The position numbers and the translations under genes were made by a program. From NCBI RefSeq assembly GCF_003576645.1, contig NC_044916.1, positions 31,340,091-31,404,090 of the forward strand: a stretch of DNA of 64,000 nt, given 5' to 3'. The notes under the pieces were generated by a model. The model was given only the letters and a program-made list of their open reading frames with translations, was not told where the DNA came from and ran no database searches. Source of the DNA: Ipomoea triloba. Its lineage: Eukaryota; Streptophyta; Magnoliopsida; Solanales; Convolvulaceae. Positions 51,130 through 61,949 of the stretch are shown here, piece after piece (position 1 is the stretch's first letter; every line of letters starts with the position of its first letter).

Positions 51130-51549
51130 TCACATCGTCCAAGAAAAATCTTTCCTCCAATTGATTCCATCATTGCCAAAATAGAATCCATCTTTCTTCA
51201 CCAACCAGAAGCATTGCCGCGTCGGATTGCAGCGCTGGACGTCTCGGCTCCGCCGGAACGCTTCGAACCGTCGCCGGCGCCGATCAAACTTCATGGTGCA
51301 TCGGAACTTGATGTTCGCCCAGAAAATGGTTTTTACGCTCCAGCTAAAGTCATCTCCCTCCTGGAGCGCCCGCCCGCCAATGTCGTCGTCGGCGGACGAC
51401 GAGCACCAGACCACCAAGGGCATCGAGGAGTTGTCGGAGAAGCCGTTGATGACGTGGACGTCGTACCGGTCGGGCTGTTTCAAGGAAATGAAGGCAACGT
51501 ATGTTGCTAGGGCTAGTATAATAACCAACAAAATGCTCTGTGCTTTCAT
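51130..51549 (-). CDS. S-protein homolog (plant self-incompatibility S1 family)
   Basis: SPH proteins are small secreted proteins related to the poppy stigma S-determinant; most have unknown function. The single exon gives 139 aa. Residues 1-23 form a signal peptide (SILLVIILALATYVAFISL). The S1 fold signs follow: YDVHVINGF, a possible N-glycosylation site DNSS, VVWCSSSADDDIGGRALQEG, FSWSVKTIFWANIKFRC, and later paired cysteines QRCNPTRQCFW with DGFYF. Four cysteines match the family pattern. I chose ATG 51549, not the in-frame ATG at 51621, because a TATA box (about 51596-51606) lies between them and because only the shorter form begins with a signal peptide. The middle is unusually Arg-rich (FDRRRRRFEAFRRSRD). 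Confidence 0.87.
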   Translation of the reverse strand: MKAQSILLVIILALATYVAFISLKQPDRYDVHVINGFSDNSSMPLVVWCSSSADDDIGGRALQEGDDFSWSVKTIFWANIKFRCTMKFDRRRRRFEAFRRSRDVQRCNPTRQCFWLVKKDGFYFGNDGINWRKDFSWTM

Positions 51550-51595
51550 TTTTTCATTTTTTATGATTTTTGTTGGTTGGTAAGCACAATGTGGG

Positions 51596-51606
51596 TATAT
51601 ATATAG
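51596..51606 (-). promoter_or_regulatory. TATA box of the SPH gene
   Basis: CTATATATATA on the minus strand, 47 bp before ATG 51549. Its place downstream of the ATG at 51621 argues against that longer start. Confidence 0.55.
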
Positions 51607-51619
51607 AGTTTGGAATGGC

Positions 51620-54325
51620 AAGTTGTTTTTGTTACATATATGACAATAATAAATACTTTTAAATTTAATTAGCTGGTCAACTAATTCAAAATAAGTTCAT
51701 AAATTTTGTTTTGGTAGCAACCGGCCCGCAACTTAGAGCATAGTTTAAGGCCAAGTTTGCACTAGTGTACAGGTATTTGGGGGATTGTAAGCCAATCGAG
51801 ACGCATTTTATGATATACTACCTCCTCCACCGATCTGTCATCCGAGTATGAGGACTTTTAAGTTTGGAGTTCAGAGTTATAATGGATACTTTTAAGACGT
51901 ATATAATGTTCATGAAAGTAATATTTTTTTTTGAGTAATACTGACTCTGTTATAATGTTCATGAAAGTAATATTTAATGGTTAAATACTTTTAGTTATGA
52001 TAATAAGTCAATATTAAATTATTGTGTTATAATTTTTGAAGGTGCAAGCATTTTCTCATTTCAGAAATGTTTCCATGTCCAAATATAACTCATTTTGAAT
52101 TGAAACATTTTGATGATCCCGCAAGGTTTGCGACTCTAGTGACAGAGCAACATTAGATAGATCAGAGGAAGACTAGCGCAGAAGACTGATGACTCACGTA
52201 ATTATTTTGAATGAATTTGTACTACTCAATGATCAAATTAAAAATTATTATGACATAATCTATGATCATTTTGGTTATTATCCATGTTTTACATTTGCAC
52301 ATTTCCTTCAATTTATTATTATTTTCTCTCTCTCTCTTTTTTTTTTTTCATTTTTATACCATATTAGTTATAATGTAATGCTGTTTTATGATTTCATAAA
52401 AGAATATTATATTCTAAACTAAAATTCTTTTGTTGTTTTTTTCAAATTTCACCCCTAGGACTAGTTGAGCTGCGCAAAATTCTTTTGTTTAGGGAGGGGG
52501 TTTGTGGATCTCCTACCATGATATTGCCAGTGGCCGGCCAACGTAATGAAGGCGTCCAGGTGTTCATTGTCACTTAGCTTCCTCCATTCAACACTTTTAA
52601 TTTGCTTCTTTGCCTTTTTTTTTTTTTTTTTTTTTTCATAATGCCATTGAATTGCTTTCCTTTTTTAGGTTTTCTCTAGTTGCTTCTTTTTTGGTGTATG
52701 TTGTCCTCTGCTCATTGTATGTGCTAATTAGTAACCATTTTTTTTTTGAAATCATTAGTAACCAATTTAATTTGTAATTAAAGTACATATATATTGCAAA
52801 AGATCTTGTGGGGGCATGTTGACTCGTTGGACGGAGAAATTGTGCTCTAGAAGAAACAAAAATATACAGTCGAAGAAAAGAAAAATATGCACACAAAGAC
52901 AAAAGATTATGAACTTAAATAAATTACCATATAACACCACCACATTTAAAAAAAAAAAAAAACAATTGTTCTTCATTTTGAATGGTTGTTGATCTGGACT
53001 AGATCAATTTACATTTAATCCTATTTTCACTTAAACAACTTTTCGCAAAGGATACGTTTATATATATATATATATGGGTGGTACTTCTCTGGTATGAAGG
53101 AATCATTTAAGGAGAAGTTGGAGCAGATAGATTTATCATTGGAGCACACTGTTGCTAGTTTAAAGGCAACATTACAACTTCACTTCCATCTAGGCAATAA
53201 GTCGTGGAAAAATAAAGACCACGCACAAACCACTTCAACAATCATATTGCCGGTTCGCAACCGATTAAATGATGCAGTCTCACCCTTTTTTTTTTTTTTT
53301 TTTCTTTCAAAATGTTGAATCTTCAATTCCAAAGATCCCTACCTCCCATTCCGACAGAGTAATGTAAATACTAGATCTTTGTTTATTGCGAAAAAGGAGT
53401 CCCTCAGAGATTTCTCTCACACTACTGTCGCTGATGAAACTCTTTCCCTAGTCTTTTTTCCTAAACTTCACCTGTGTGACTAACTAAGCTGTCCATGAAT
53501 ACTTTTTTTTTTCTTTTTTTAATCTAATGGAAGGGTGCCCAAAACAACAAAATTACATAAAGACTATGACTCTTATGTTAAGATTACCACCAGATTTTCG
53601 AGAAAAGGGTAATGGCCTCCCAATACCTGTCAATCTTAACTACACAGCAGATTGCCTTACTCTTGATGGGACTCGAATATGTAACCTGTATCTGATACCA
53701 CTTGTTAGGATTAAACGCTTATCATTACGTCAAAAATTATAGCTCGTATCAAATATACAACTTTATTTTCTTATACTGTCATATTTTAAAGATGCAAGGT
53801 GCTGGACTTTGGCCTTCAACAACCCTCACCCAACAATCCTAGTCATCAAATGCTGGAATTGACTCTTCACCGACCTCTGCACGACATCTTATAAGACAAG
53901 TAACTCCCAACACATCTTCATGTACAATCTTCTATACTTGCAATGGGATCTCTTGAGCTCATGCATACCACGAACTGTGTGTAATAGATAGAAGTTTTGG
54001 CAAAGCAATCGACTACGAACTCTGATCTATTTTGTTCACTGAACACATGCACTAACTTAACAACCCATTGTCTCTATATGACTTTCTTGCATTTAGGCAA
54101 CAAATTGGCCATAACTCCCGAATAAAGCCCTTAGAATCACGTCCCTTCATCAATGGCACTTATTTGATATATTGTTATTGCTAAAAAAATTACAAAATAT
54201 CATTAAATTACTCAAAACTCATATCTTGTACTTAACAATTGTGAGATGGAATCGGATGGGCATACTATATAATTATGAGAGACTTTTTTTTCATATTCTA
54301 TAAAGATAATATAAAAACAACATCA
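51620..54325. other. AT-rich intergenic DNA
   Basis: No gene recognised. Long T-runs occur near 52617-52637 and 53287-53305. At about 53693-53702, minus-strand TGGTATCAGA resembles an initiator-tRNA primer-binding site next to TCCTAACAAG, perhaps a trace of an LTR element; no LTR pair was found. Confidence 0.4.
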
Positions 54326-54338
54326 ATCATTATTTATT

Positions 54339-54725
54339 GGGATAAACTACAAATAAGCTACCGTACTATTTAGGAGAAAGCAATTAAGCCATTGAACTCG
54401 AATAACCCACAAATAAGTCACTGAACTTGGAAAAACAAAGCAATTAAGCCACTAAAATCGGAAAAAGAGTAATTAACCCATTTTTAACAGGTCATCTGAA
54501 TTTTCCGGCCATCATTGGTCGCCTTCTCCGGTCGCCGAAAAATGTCGTTGATGGCCGAAAAATTCAAATGACCTGTTAAAAATGGGATAATTGCTCTATT
54601 TCCGATTTTAGTGATTTAATTGCTTTGTTTTTCTGAGTTCAGTGACTTATTTGGGGGTTATTCGAATTCGATGACTTAATTACTTGTTCCCAAATAGTAC
54701 GATAGACTTATTTGTAGTTTATTCC
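54339..54725. mobile_element. Long fold-back element, Mutator-like MITE, 9-bp duplication
   Basis: Arms of about 170 bp are inverted copies: GGGATAAACTACAAATAAG at 54339 against CTTATTTGTAGTTTATTCC ending 54725, with CAGGTCATCTGAATTTTCCG mirrored by CGGCCGAAAAATTCAAATGACCTG-like sequence near the centre. TTATTTATT is repeated exactly at 54330-54338 and 54726-54734. No ORF. The structure fits a Mutator-type element. Confidence 0.9.
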
Positions 54726-55524
54726 TTATTTATTAGCAACTAGCTAGCTAAATAATCATACCCAAACGCAGTTAATGAGTTCAATTGTAATATCTTATTA
54801 AATTAAACTACTTTAAACTAACCCTCGTACCTCTAGTAAGACTAAACAAGTTATTGTGGGTTGGAAACTTGGAATTGGATTTGGATGATAGGCATGCTAT
54901 ATAATTTAGATGGGCTTTCTTTTCGTATTTTATATATCCTATCAAATCCCTTTGGAAGATTTTGGCATGAGTGAGAAAGTGAAATTGTATGCATAAATAT
55001 TTATAAAAATGAAAGGACAAAGAATGGTGCGCCATTGATTTCTGGATTGAGTGCATCTATCAACTAATCTTTATGGCATGATTGGATGTCACAATGGGCA
55101 ACATTATGTTTGTTGTAATAATGAAAATATTGTAAGATAAGAGATTCGATTGAGACTACATATTATATAGTTAGGGAACAATGAAAACATTTATCCTATG
55201 TTATAATTAATTTTATCTTTTATTTGTCAACTGGCTTATTGATTAATGTGGTTGTGTGCTTGTCTTATCTTTGAATACTTGTTGATCGAGTAAACTTCTT
55301 TTACATAAATCATTGGATCCACTGAGAAAAAAAAAAAAAAAAAAAGAGTAAAAAAGTGTTCAACTCTTATTTTTGTATTTAAAAAAAATTGTAATTAAGT
55401 GTCTTGACTAGAAAAGAAAGGAATTAAAATTTTGAACATTCAATTTTGAGTAATTAGATTTTAATATTGACAAATTTCGTATAATTAGGTCTCAATCATG
55501 ACAAAATGACAACATTTTGTTTAA

Positions 55525-55835
55525 GAGTAAACTCTCATGTGAGACCGTTTCACGAATCTTTATTCATGAGATGGGTCGTGGTCAAGAAAAAAATATACTC
55601 CGTAATACTTATATTAAAAAATGTAATACTAATAGAGAATAAAGTGTTTGTTACTTAAAAGGGAAAGTGTAATACTTTTGAAGAAAATATAATTATTTTA
55701 AATTAATATGTAAAAGTATTACATTTTTCTTCAAAATGTTACATTCTATTATAAGTAACATACAATTTATTTCTTATTAGTATTACATTTTTATCTTAAC
55801 GCGATTTGACTTACGGATTCTCTCACACAAATTTT
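55525..55835. mobile_element. Candidate MITE or foldback relic
   Basis: The left part has TGTGAGACCGTTTCACGAATC; the right part, reversed, TGTGTGAGAGAATCCGTAAGTC. Between them lie inverted A/T phrases such as AATATGTAAAAGTATTACATTTTT versus GTAATACTTTTG. No clear target duplication; boundaries approximate. Confidence 0.4.
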
Positions 55836-56144
55836 TGCCTTTATTTAAATATATTGGCCATTACTCTACATCAATAACAATGCCAATATGTATGCAAAAT
55901 ATATGTATATATAAAAATGTGGGTCAAAATACAACGCATAGCATTCATTAAGAGTGTGTTAACATACACCTTACTATATGATCTGTAGGTCTAAAACAAA
56001 ACAGAAAAATATATTTACTTGCTTGAAAATTTAACCAACTTGAATAAAAATTGATAATAAAGAATTAAAAATAAAAATTGAAAGTAAACACAACATAATA
56101 TTTAGTGGTTGATGATTTCTAAAGATTGATTGATTACTCACTAA

Positions 56145-56709
56145 GGGTGTGTTTGGAAGCCCGGAAAATGATTTCTGGAAATCATTTTCCGGACTTTGAG
56201 TGTTTGGCTGTAGTTGGAAAACCCAGTCAACGGAAAATGATTTCCGTTGACTGGGGAAAACAAGGCCCTTTTGGCGGAAAATGACTTCCGCCCAGGGAAA
56301 ATGGCACTGTTTGAGAGAGGGACGGCTCAGTCCGGCGGACTGGTTTCCGCCGGAAACCAGAGCCATAAAAAAAAAAATACAAAGAAGGGTCGCTGCTCTG
56401 GTTTCGCCGGAAACCAGAGCGACACCTCTTTTCTTTTTCTTTTTTTTTTTTAAATTATTATTATTATTATTATTATTTATTATGTATTTATTTGTTTATA
56501 ATAAATATTATTGATTTATATATATTTATATTTTAAATAAAATAATAAAAATATACATTTCTATTCATTTTCCGGAAAATGAACCAAACACACAAACACA
56601 GTTTTCCAGAATGCAACCAAACACAGGAAATCAAACTATTTTTCGGAAAATGACTCATTTTCCAGAAAACATTTTCCAAAAGTCATTTTCCTGCTTTCCA
56701 AACACACCC
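56145..56709. mobile_element. Tourist/Harbinger-type MITE (565 bp), TAA duplication
   Basis: Begins GGGTGTGTTTGGAAGCCCGG and ends …CTTTCCAAACACACCC, with TAA at 56142-56144 and 56710-56712. Several GGAAAATGA/TCATTTTCC phrases form subterminal inverted repeats, and a second internal inverted pair (CCGGCGGAAACCAGAG-like) lies at 56335-56420. The ORF across it is not a gene. Confidence 0.85.
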
Positions 56710-57630
56710 TAAAAATACACCAGTAATTGGAGATGAATATTTTTCATTCAAATATCAACACCTTATAAATGGAGGGATTCTTATCTGCTTTGCATGGGAA
56801 CCAGGAGCAACAATTTCTTCCCCTTTTTTTCGGAAATAAAGTTCGGTTTTAACGTTTTAAAAAATCTTAAACATAATTTATTTAAGACAAGCTATTTTTG
56901 AGATCATTCTCAATTGTCGTTGGTGAGTATTCCAGCATGTCACGCGGGTGACCCGGCAACGGCGCCTTTGGTTTTCATTACCATATTTTTCATGTCTTCT
57001 CAGAAAAATGCGTCCTTTATTATTATTATTATTATTATTTTTTAATATGACTTATCAACTGACAAAGGACCAAATCGAGTATAAAATTAGTAATTGAGGA
57101 CTTAATAGCACGCTGAGCATGTAGATATTATAAAAGTATACCACCTAATAAAACACATGGCACTCTCAGTAGGTGGCATATGGCATCAGCAACTGGGCAA
57201 AGGGACTGTTCATGTACAATAGCCCTTTCCAGCCACCAAATTATTTGATGAAATTATTAACTTGACCAGAGTCTCCAATTTACATCTTTGCAAAATTGTA
57301 GATTTCCAGCCAGATTGTCATCAAATGACCAGAAAGTTGATGCATTTCTAACGCATGATGCCGCATTAGCTATAAAATTTCCACATTGTGTGTGTGTATG
57401 CATGGAAAAAAGTTAGCCATAAAACACCAAAGTATAGTGCCAGACTTCTTCATTAACATACTGTAATGTCATTGGTTTTGGAATGCAGAGTAAAACATGG
57501 TATATGTAAGCATACTGCATAATGCATAAGATACTTGTGGATGCAAAATAGAGTATCATACAAATCAAGATAGAACAAAAATAGCCATCATTCAAGATAG
57601 AACAAAAATAGCCACATCAACAATGCAAAC

Positions 57631-58442
57631 CTTTTCACCCGAAAGCTTTTCCAGTTTATCAATGGAATCCATAACAACAATCTCCTTGCCATCCTCACTG
57701 ATCCATACAGGAAGTGGAGTCCTCCAGAATCTACTTCGACTAACACCCCAATCCCTTGCATTTTCTAGCCAATTATGAAAGCGTTTTTCCTGTCAAAGGA
57801 CACACCTCATTAAAAATATCAAGTGATAAATTTAGTATCTGAGAATGAAAAATAAAGAAAGTCAACTGGTCCCTTGATACCATTCTAAAAAGCACATAGG
57901 CAACATTACACAATGAACAATGCATACTTCACAAAACCTGATGAGGATAGGAAACAGAGATCCACAAAACTGACATAGTAACAGGAAATCAAAAGCCTTT
58001 CACAACACTAGTGGCAGTTTCCCAACATTGATCCATCCCAGAAAAGGAAAAAATAATGAGAAAATATACAGGAAGTTGGAAAAGCAAACAAACTTCTTCA
58101 TACTCTTTTTGGAATGGCAACACCAATTCATAAAGAAAATTGGCGACAATCTTGATAATTCTATACTACATATTCAAAAGTATAAAGTGACTAGTAGTTT
58201 ATAAGGAAAAATCTAGAAGCAATAGCAGCAGAGCATAAAAGGAGAAGAGTTAGAAAAGCAATGGAACAGATTTAGGAGCGAAACCTTAATACAACATAAC
58301 CAGCACAGTAATGATATGAATGCATCATATAAATTCTCATGCATGTAAAAGGAAGGAATTCAAACCTTCACAAAATCAGGAACCCAGTATGTTTCTTTAT
58401 TGTTCATTACTAATTGATCCTTTATCTTCTCTGCTGCAAGCC
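57631..58442 (-). pseudogene. Two-exon fragment of cytosolic isoleucyl-tRNA synthetase
   Basis: Two adjacent exons, 58366-58442 and 57631-57789, with GT-AG intron. They encode IKDQLVMNNKETYWVPDFVK and [20 protein letters not shown] followed by [20 protein letters not shown], a catalytic-domain segment conserved in eukaryotic IleRS, which charges tRNA-Ile. No stop or shift is present, but the remaining ~30 kDa upstream and the larger downstream portion (including the HIGH and KMSKS regions) are absent from the flanking DNA: 100 bp upstream another gene ends, and nothing related follows to the left. The retained intron means a DNA-level copy, not a retrocopy. One residue is unusual: WRTP where WGTP is typical. 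Confidence 0.8.
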
Positions 58443-58540
58443 TGCAACAAACCTAAACCAAATCAAAACCTCGTTCCCACAATTAGACTACTGCAATTAA
58501 TATTCAAACACAATTAGAACCCCACCCTTAGAACCCCACA

Positions 58541-59170
58541 CTACTTATATCCCATCAAGGCATCCCGGGCCTCGGTCAGGATACCAATTACATCAGAGAG
58601 CTGTTTAGCAACTTCTACAATTTCTCGCGAATTGTTCTTCCTATGCCGCTTAATCAGGGAGGACTGTTCTACTAGCAACTCGAGATGAATAGACTTTCTT
58701 TTAAGTTGCGCCTCAAAAGCAGCAACATCTTCTTTGTATTTGACAACATAAGACTCCTCAACGTTCTCAGATCCCTTCTCCTCAACGTTCTCAGATCCCT
58801 TACGTAACATAGTCGAGAGGTCCTTGTCTTCCTTATGGATCTGCAAAAAGAAACCAAAACAATTTTAATAAATGCAAACAAGAAACTCAAACTATTTTAA
58901 TAAATGAAAACAAAACTAAGGAATTCTAAAATTTAATACCTTCTCCAGCTTCTTGATTATTGGAGGAATCAAGGATTTTTTATCATCAATAAGTAACATG
59001 ACTTTAGCAATCAAAGCATCTCCTTCATCAATAACCGATTGAGATTTAGCCATGGACTCTTTCAGGCAAGAGATTTCATATTCCTTTTTATTGATAAAAT
59101 CTTGCCAATTTTTCTTGATCCTTTCAACGTCATTAGTGAAATCCAAATCCGTGCTTTCAACAACTTCCAT
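58541..59170 (-). CDS. Small coiled-coil protein of unknown function, two exons
   Basis: Exons 58940-59170 and 58541-58840 join in phase to 176 aa with no break. The protein is charged and helical: VERIKKNWQDFINKKEYEIS, LIPPIIKKLEK, then KGSENVEEKGSENVEE (a perfect 8-residue tandem repeat) and AQLKRKSIHLELLVEQSSLI. No domain is recognised. ATG 59170 is preceded by TTTTTGTCTTTGCAGGCC, a strong splice-acceptor look, so there may be an upstream exon and a longer protein; I did not find it. The IleRS fragment follows 100 bp downstream on the same strand, so the two could have moved together. Confidence 0.5.
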
Positions 59171-59184
59171 GGCCTGCAAAGACA

Positions 59185-59345
59185 AAAATTACAAACTAAT
59201 TAAGTCGAAACAAAGTAAGTCACTAATGATAGTAAATTACAAACTAATTAAGTCGAAACAAAGTAAGTCACTAACAGGGTGTTATCCTTAAGTCGAAACA
59301 CAGTAAGTCACTAATGATAGTACAAATTACAAACTAATTTAACAA
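59185..59345. repeat. Minisatellite, about three units of ~45-50 bp
   Basis: Units share AATTACAAACTAATTAAGTC, GAAACAAAGTAAGTCACTAA and TGATAGTA. The third unit has AAACACAGTAAG and an insertion (CAGGGTGTTATCC) precedes it. Confidence 0.8.
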
Positions 59346-60077
59346 ATACAATTCCAATTGTTAAAGTGCTTAAGTGCCAAAAAAAGTTCAAACATACTGT
59401 AAGTACACTGCCAAACTTCAAACCTAAATCTATCAAATGAAATATAACAAAATCATTAGCATTATTTCTATTATTATACAAAGATTACAAATAATAAGGA
59501 ATGAAGAAATAATTAATTTTTAACTAATTTAGTTAATTAGTGAATTAACATACTGGAACTGTCCAGTAAATAATTAATTTTTAAACACTTAATTTAATTA
59601 ATTAAACATACGGTCCATTAAGAAATGGAAATGCAAATCTAATTACTTAATGTGTAGTAAATGGCATCAATGCATTATGGTCTACGGTAGTATGGAAAAT
59701 TGGAAATAATGGAAGGCTGGCAGTATTGGCATCAATGCATTATGGCCATAATTGTTCACAAAAAAAAACTTATTATTCAACTTGTTTAAAATCTTTATGC
59801 TTCATTCCAATTTGTAATTTGATTGAACTAAAAAAAGTTTGAACAGAAAAGAAAAGCACATTATATTGCCTTGAACCCGCAGCAGTTGATCCCATTACAT
59901 CACATAATATCAGGTTGAAAGTTGAAACCCATACACATAACTGCATAAGACAAGTGAGACTCGAGTGAGACAAAACAACACTTGTGGTTGTTGTCTTATA
60001 AGGGGAATTAAGTTTCTTAACACCCATCCCCTGCTAATGTGGGTGTTCAAAGTAACATGTGTTAAGGGAAATGGCCA

Positions 60078-60085
60078 TTCCTTTG
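60078..60085. repeat. Target duplication TTCCTTTG of the hAT element (left)
   Basis: Identical to 61621-61628 at the other end of the element. Confidence 0.85.
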
Positions 60086-60142
60086 CAGTGGCGGAGCCAG
60101 AAAATAAGTTGAGTGGGGGCGAAGAAGCAAAGGTAAATGAAT

Positions 60143-60340
60143 TCAAAACTGTTCAAAATATCGTCGTCGAACCCTATCTCTATCATTAATATGATATTCA
60201 TAAATGCTTTTCCTTTTAGCCGGATCAACTTCAAGTTCATCTATGTTAACTTCAATACGAGGCCTTGTACTAGACACTTCGGGACTACCTTGACTAGATG
60301 AATCCTCAAAAGTTGATTTTCTTTTAAAGAATTTGTCCAT
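60143..60340 (-). pseudogene. N-terminus of a ZMYM1/TTF-type hAT transposase-like protein
   Basis: A 65-codon ORF beginning MDKFFKRKS, then RIEVNIDELEVDPAKRKSIY and HINDRDRVRRRYFEQF before a stop. The MDKFFKR opening and the DPxxRxxIxxYxxxxRDxVRR block are the usual start of plant hAT-derived proteins with TTF zinc fingers and a C-terminal dimerisation domain. All downstream domains are missing. Confidence 0.65.
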
Positions 60341-61099
60341 AACTAATCAACAAATGAGTAAATCACTAATTAGAAAATAGCATTATATCAATTAATCAAT
60401 GAATTGACATTATATCAATTAAGTAAATACACATTAACAGAATAACACATATCAATTAAGTATTTAAGTATATCAATAAATACACATTAACAGAAATTAC
60501 AGAATAACACATTATATCACATTATCACTAATTAGAAAATAAATTATTAGTAGACTAGCAGTGATAGACAGTAACAGTAGATAGGTAATGAGCAATCACT
60601 AATTAGCAATTTAGCAGTAAATAATCCACAATAATTACTTAATCAACAGTGCTAGACAGTATACAGACTCATAGTATGTGTTCATGTTCTTACTTAGCAG
60701 ATTCCTAATTCAATTGTTAGCAGTTTAGCACTTAGCACTTGCAATTTAATTGACACCCACTGACCCACAGTAGACAGCAAGACAACAACTAGTAATCTAG
60801 TATCAATTATCAACTATCAATTGAATTAGGGAAACTTAAAAATTAGGGAAATTTATGAAAACAAAAAATTAGGGGCAAACAAACCTGGTGGAGTGGTGGA
60901 GGCGTGGACGGACGGTGGAGCCGTGGGCGAGGGTGGCCGGGCGGAGGGTAGAGGCGGACAGGCGGTGGCGGTGTGCCGGTGTGGCGAGGTGGTGCGGTGG
61001 CGCGGTGAGTGACTGAGTGGCGAGGGTGAGAGCCGAGAGGAGAATCGCGATGGAGGGCGGAGGAAGAATAACAAATAAAAAAAAAATTATATATATATA

Positions 61100-61495
61100 G
61101 AGTTAATTACCGATTTGGTCCCTCGACTATTGGGATTTCACCACTTTGGTTCTCGACAATTATTCTTGCTCAATTAAGTCCTCAACTTTGAAAAAATTAA
61201 CCAATTTGGTCATCCGTTTATTTTGGTGTTAAACAACCGTTAAATTAGGACCAAATTGGTAATTTTGCTATAGTCAAGGGACCATTTCGGTAATTAATTT
61301 TGACTGAAATGGTCCCTTGACTATAGTAAAAATTACCAATTTGGTTCCGATTTAACGGATATCAAATGGTAAAATAAACGGAGGACCAAATTGGTTAATT
61401 TCTTCAAAGTCGAGGACTTAATTGGGCAAGAAAAATTGTTGAGGACCAAAGTGGTGAAATCCCAATAGTCGATGGACCAAATCGGTAATTAGCTC
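61100..61495. mobile_element. Long fold-back element nested in the hAT element
   Basis: GAGTTAATTACCGATTTGGT at 61100 is mirrored by ACCAAATCGGTAATTAGCTC ending 61495, and the ~190-bp arms match throughout (for example CCCTCGACTATTGGGATTTC and its reverse near 61465). The middle repeats 'TGGTCCC/GGGACCA' phrases. Flanking (TA)n and (CT)n hide any target duplication. Architecture and ends are like the element at 22801-23318. Confidence 0.8.
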
Positions 61496-61530
61496 TCTCT
61501 CTCTCNTATATATATATATATATATATATA

Positions 61531-61562
61531 ACAGCCCCAAAACGACGTCGTTTTGGGGCTGT
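61531..61562. repeat. Perfect 32-bp palindrome with ACGACGTCGT core
   Basis: 61531-61546 is the exact reverse complement of 61547-61562; the left half reads ACAGCCCCAAAACGAC. It has no spacer, so it could extrude as a cruciform. Confidence 0.95.
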
Positions 61563-61949
61563 GTAATTTTGGGCAGTAGGGGCAGCTGCCCCCACTGCCC
61601 CCATGTTCCCTCCGCCAGTGTTCCTTTGTGAGAAAGCAAAACAAACTTACAAAAGAAAGAACATTCAAAATTTAACATTGAAGACACATAGCGAGATATA
61701 ACGCAGTGCAAAACTAAGATAATGGAATTGGAAACACAAAGGGAAAAGCAGTGGAATTATTTTACCGTAGCAGTCGGGGAATTATTTACCGTAGCAGTCG
61801 ACGAAGCAGTTTCCCGTTTCCAGTTTCCGGTTGACGAAGCAGTAGCGGGCGGCGGTCGACGGAGCTACGGGCAGCGGTCGACGAACCTACGTGCGGCGGT
61901 CGACGGACCTACGGTCCACAGCGCTACTGGCGGCGGTCCAAGGCGCTAC

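Larger units (their letters stand above)
60086..61620 (-). mobile_element. Non-autonomous hAT element with 8-bp target duplication
   Basis: Ends CAGTGGCGGAGCC (60086) and …CCCTCCGCCAGTG (61620) are inverted repeats (11 of 13), and TTCCTTTG flanks both sides; 8-bp duplications and CAG…GGCG-type ends are hAT features. The 1,535-bp interior holds only the N-terminal part of a transposase-like ORF (60143-60340), a GC-rich block (60880-61060), a nested fold-back element (61100-61495), a (TA)n tract with one N, and a 32-bp palindrome. It cannot encode a transposase. Confidence 0.88.

Noticed and set aside
51214..51583. Two plus-strand ORFs of 98 and 118 codons
   Set aside because: Antisense shadows of the S-protein homolog gene, with no domain features.
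53527..53742. 71-codon plus-strand ORF
   Set aside because: Does not resemble a protein family; it overlaps a possible primer-binding-site trace of an old LTR element on the other strand.
59185..59345. CRISPR-like array of repeats
   Set aside because: Units are a degenerate minisatellite without constant repeats and variable spacers, in a plant genome.
60853..61074. Pro/Ser/His-rich 73-codon ORF
   Set aside because: Translation of a GC-rich repeat inside the non-autonomous hAT element; no start context or homologue recognised.
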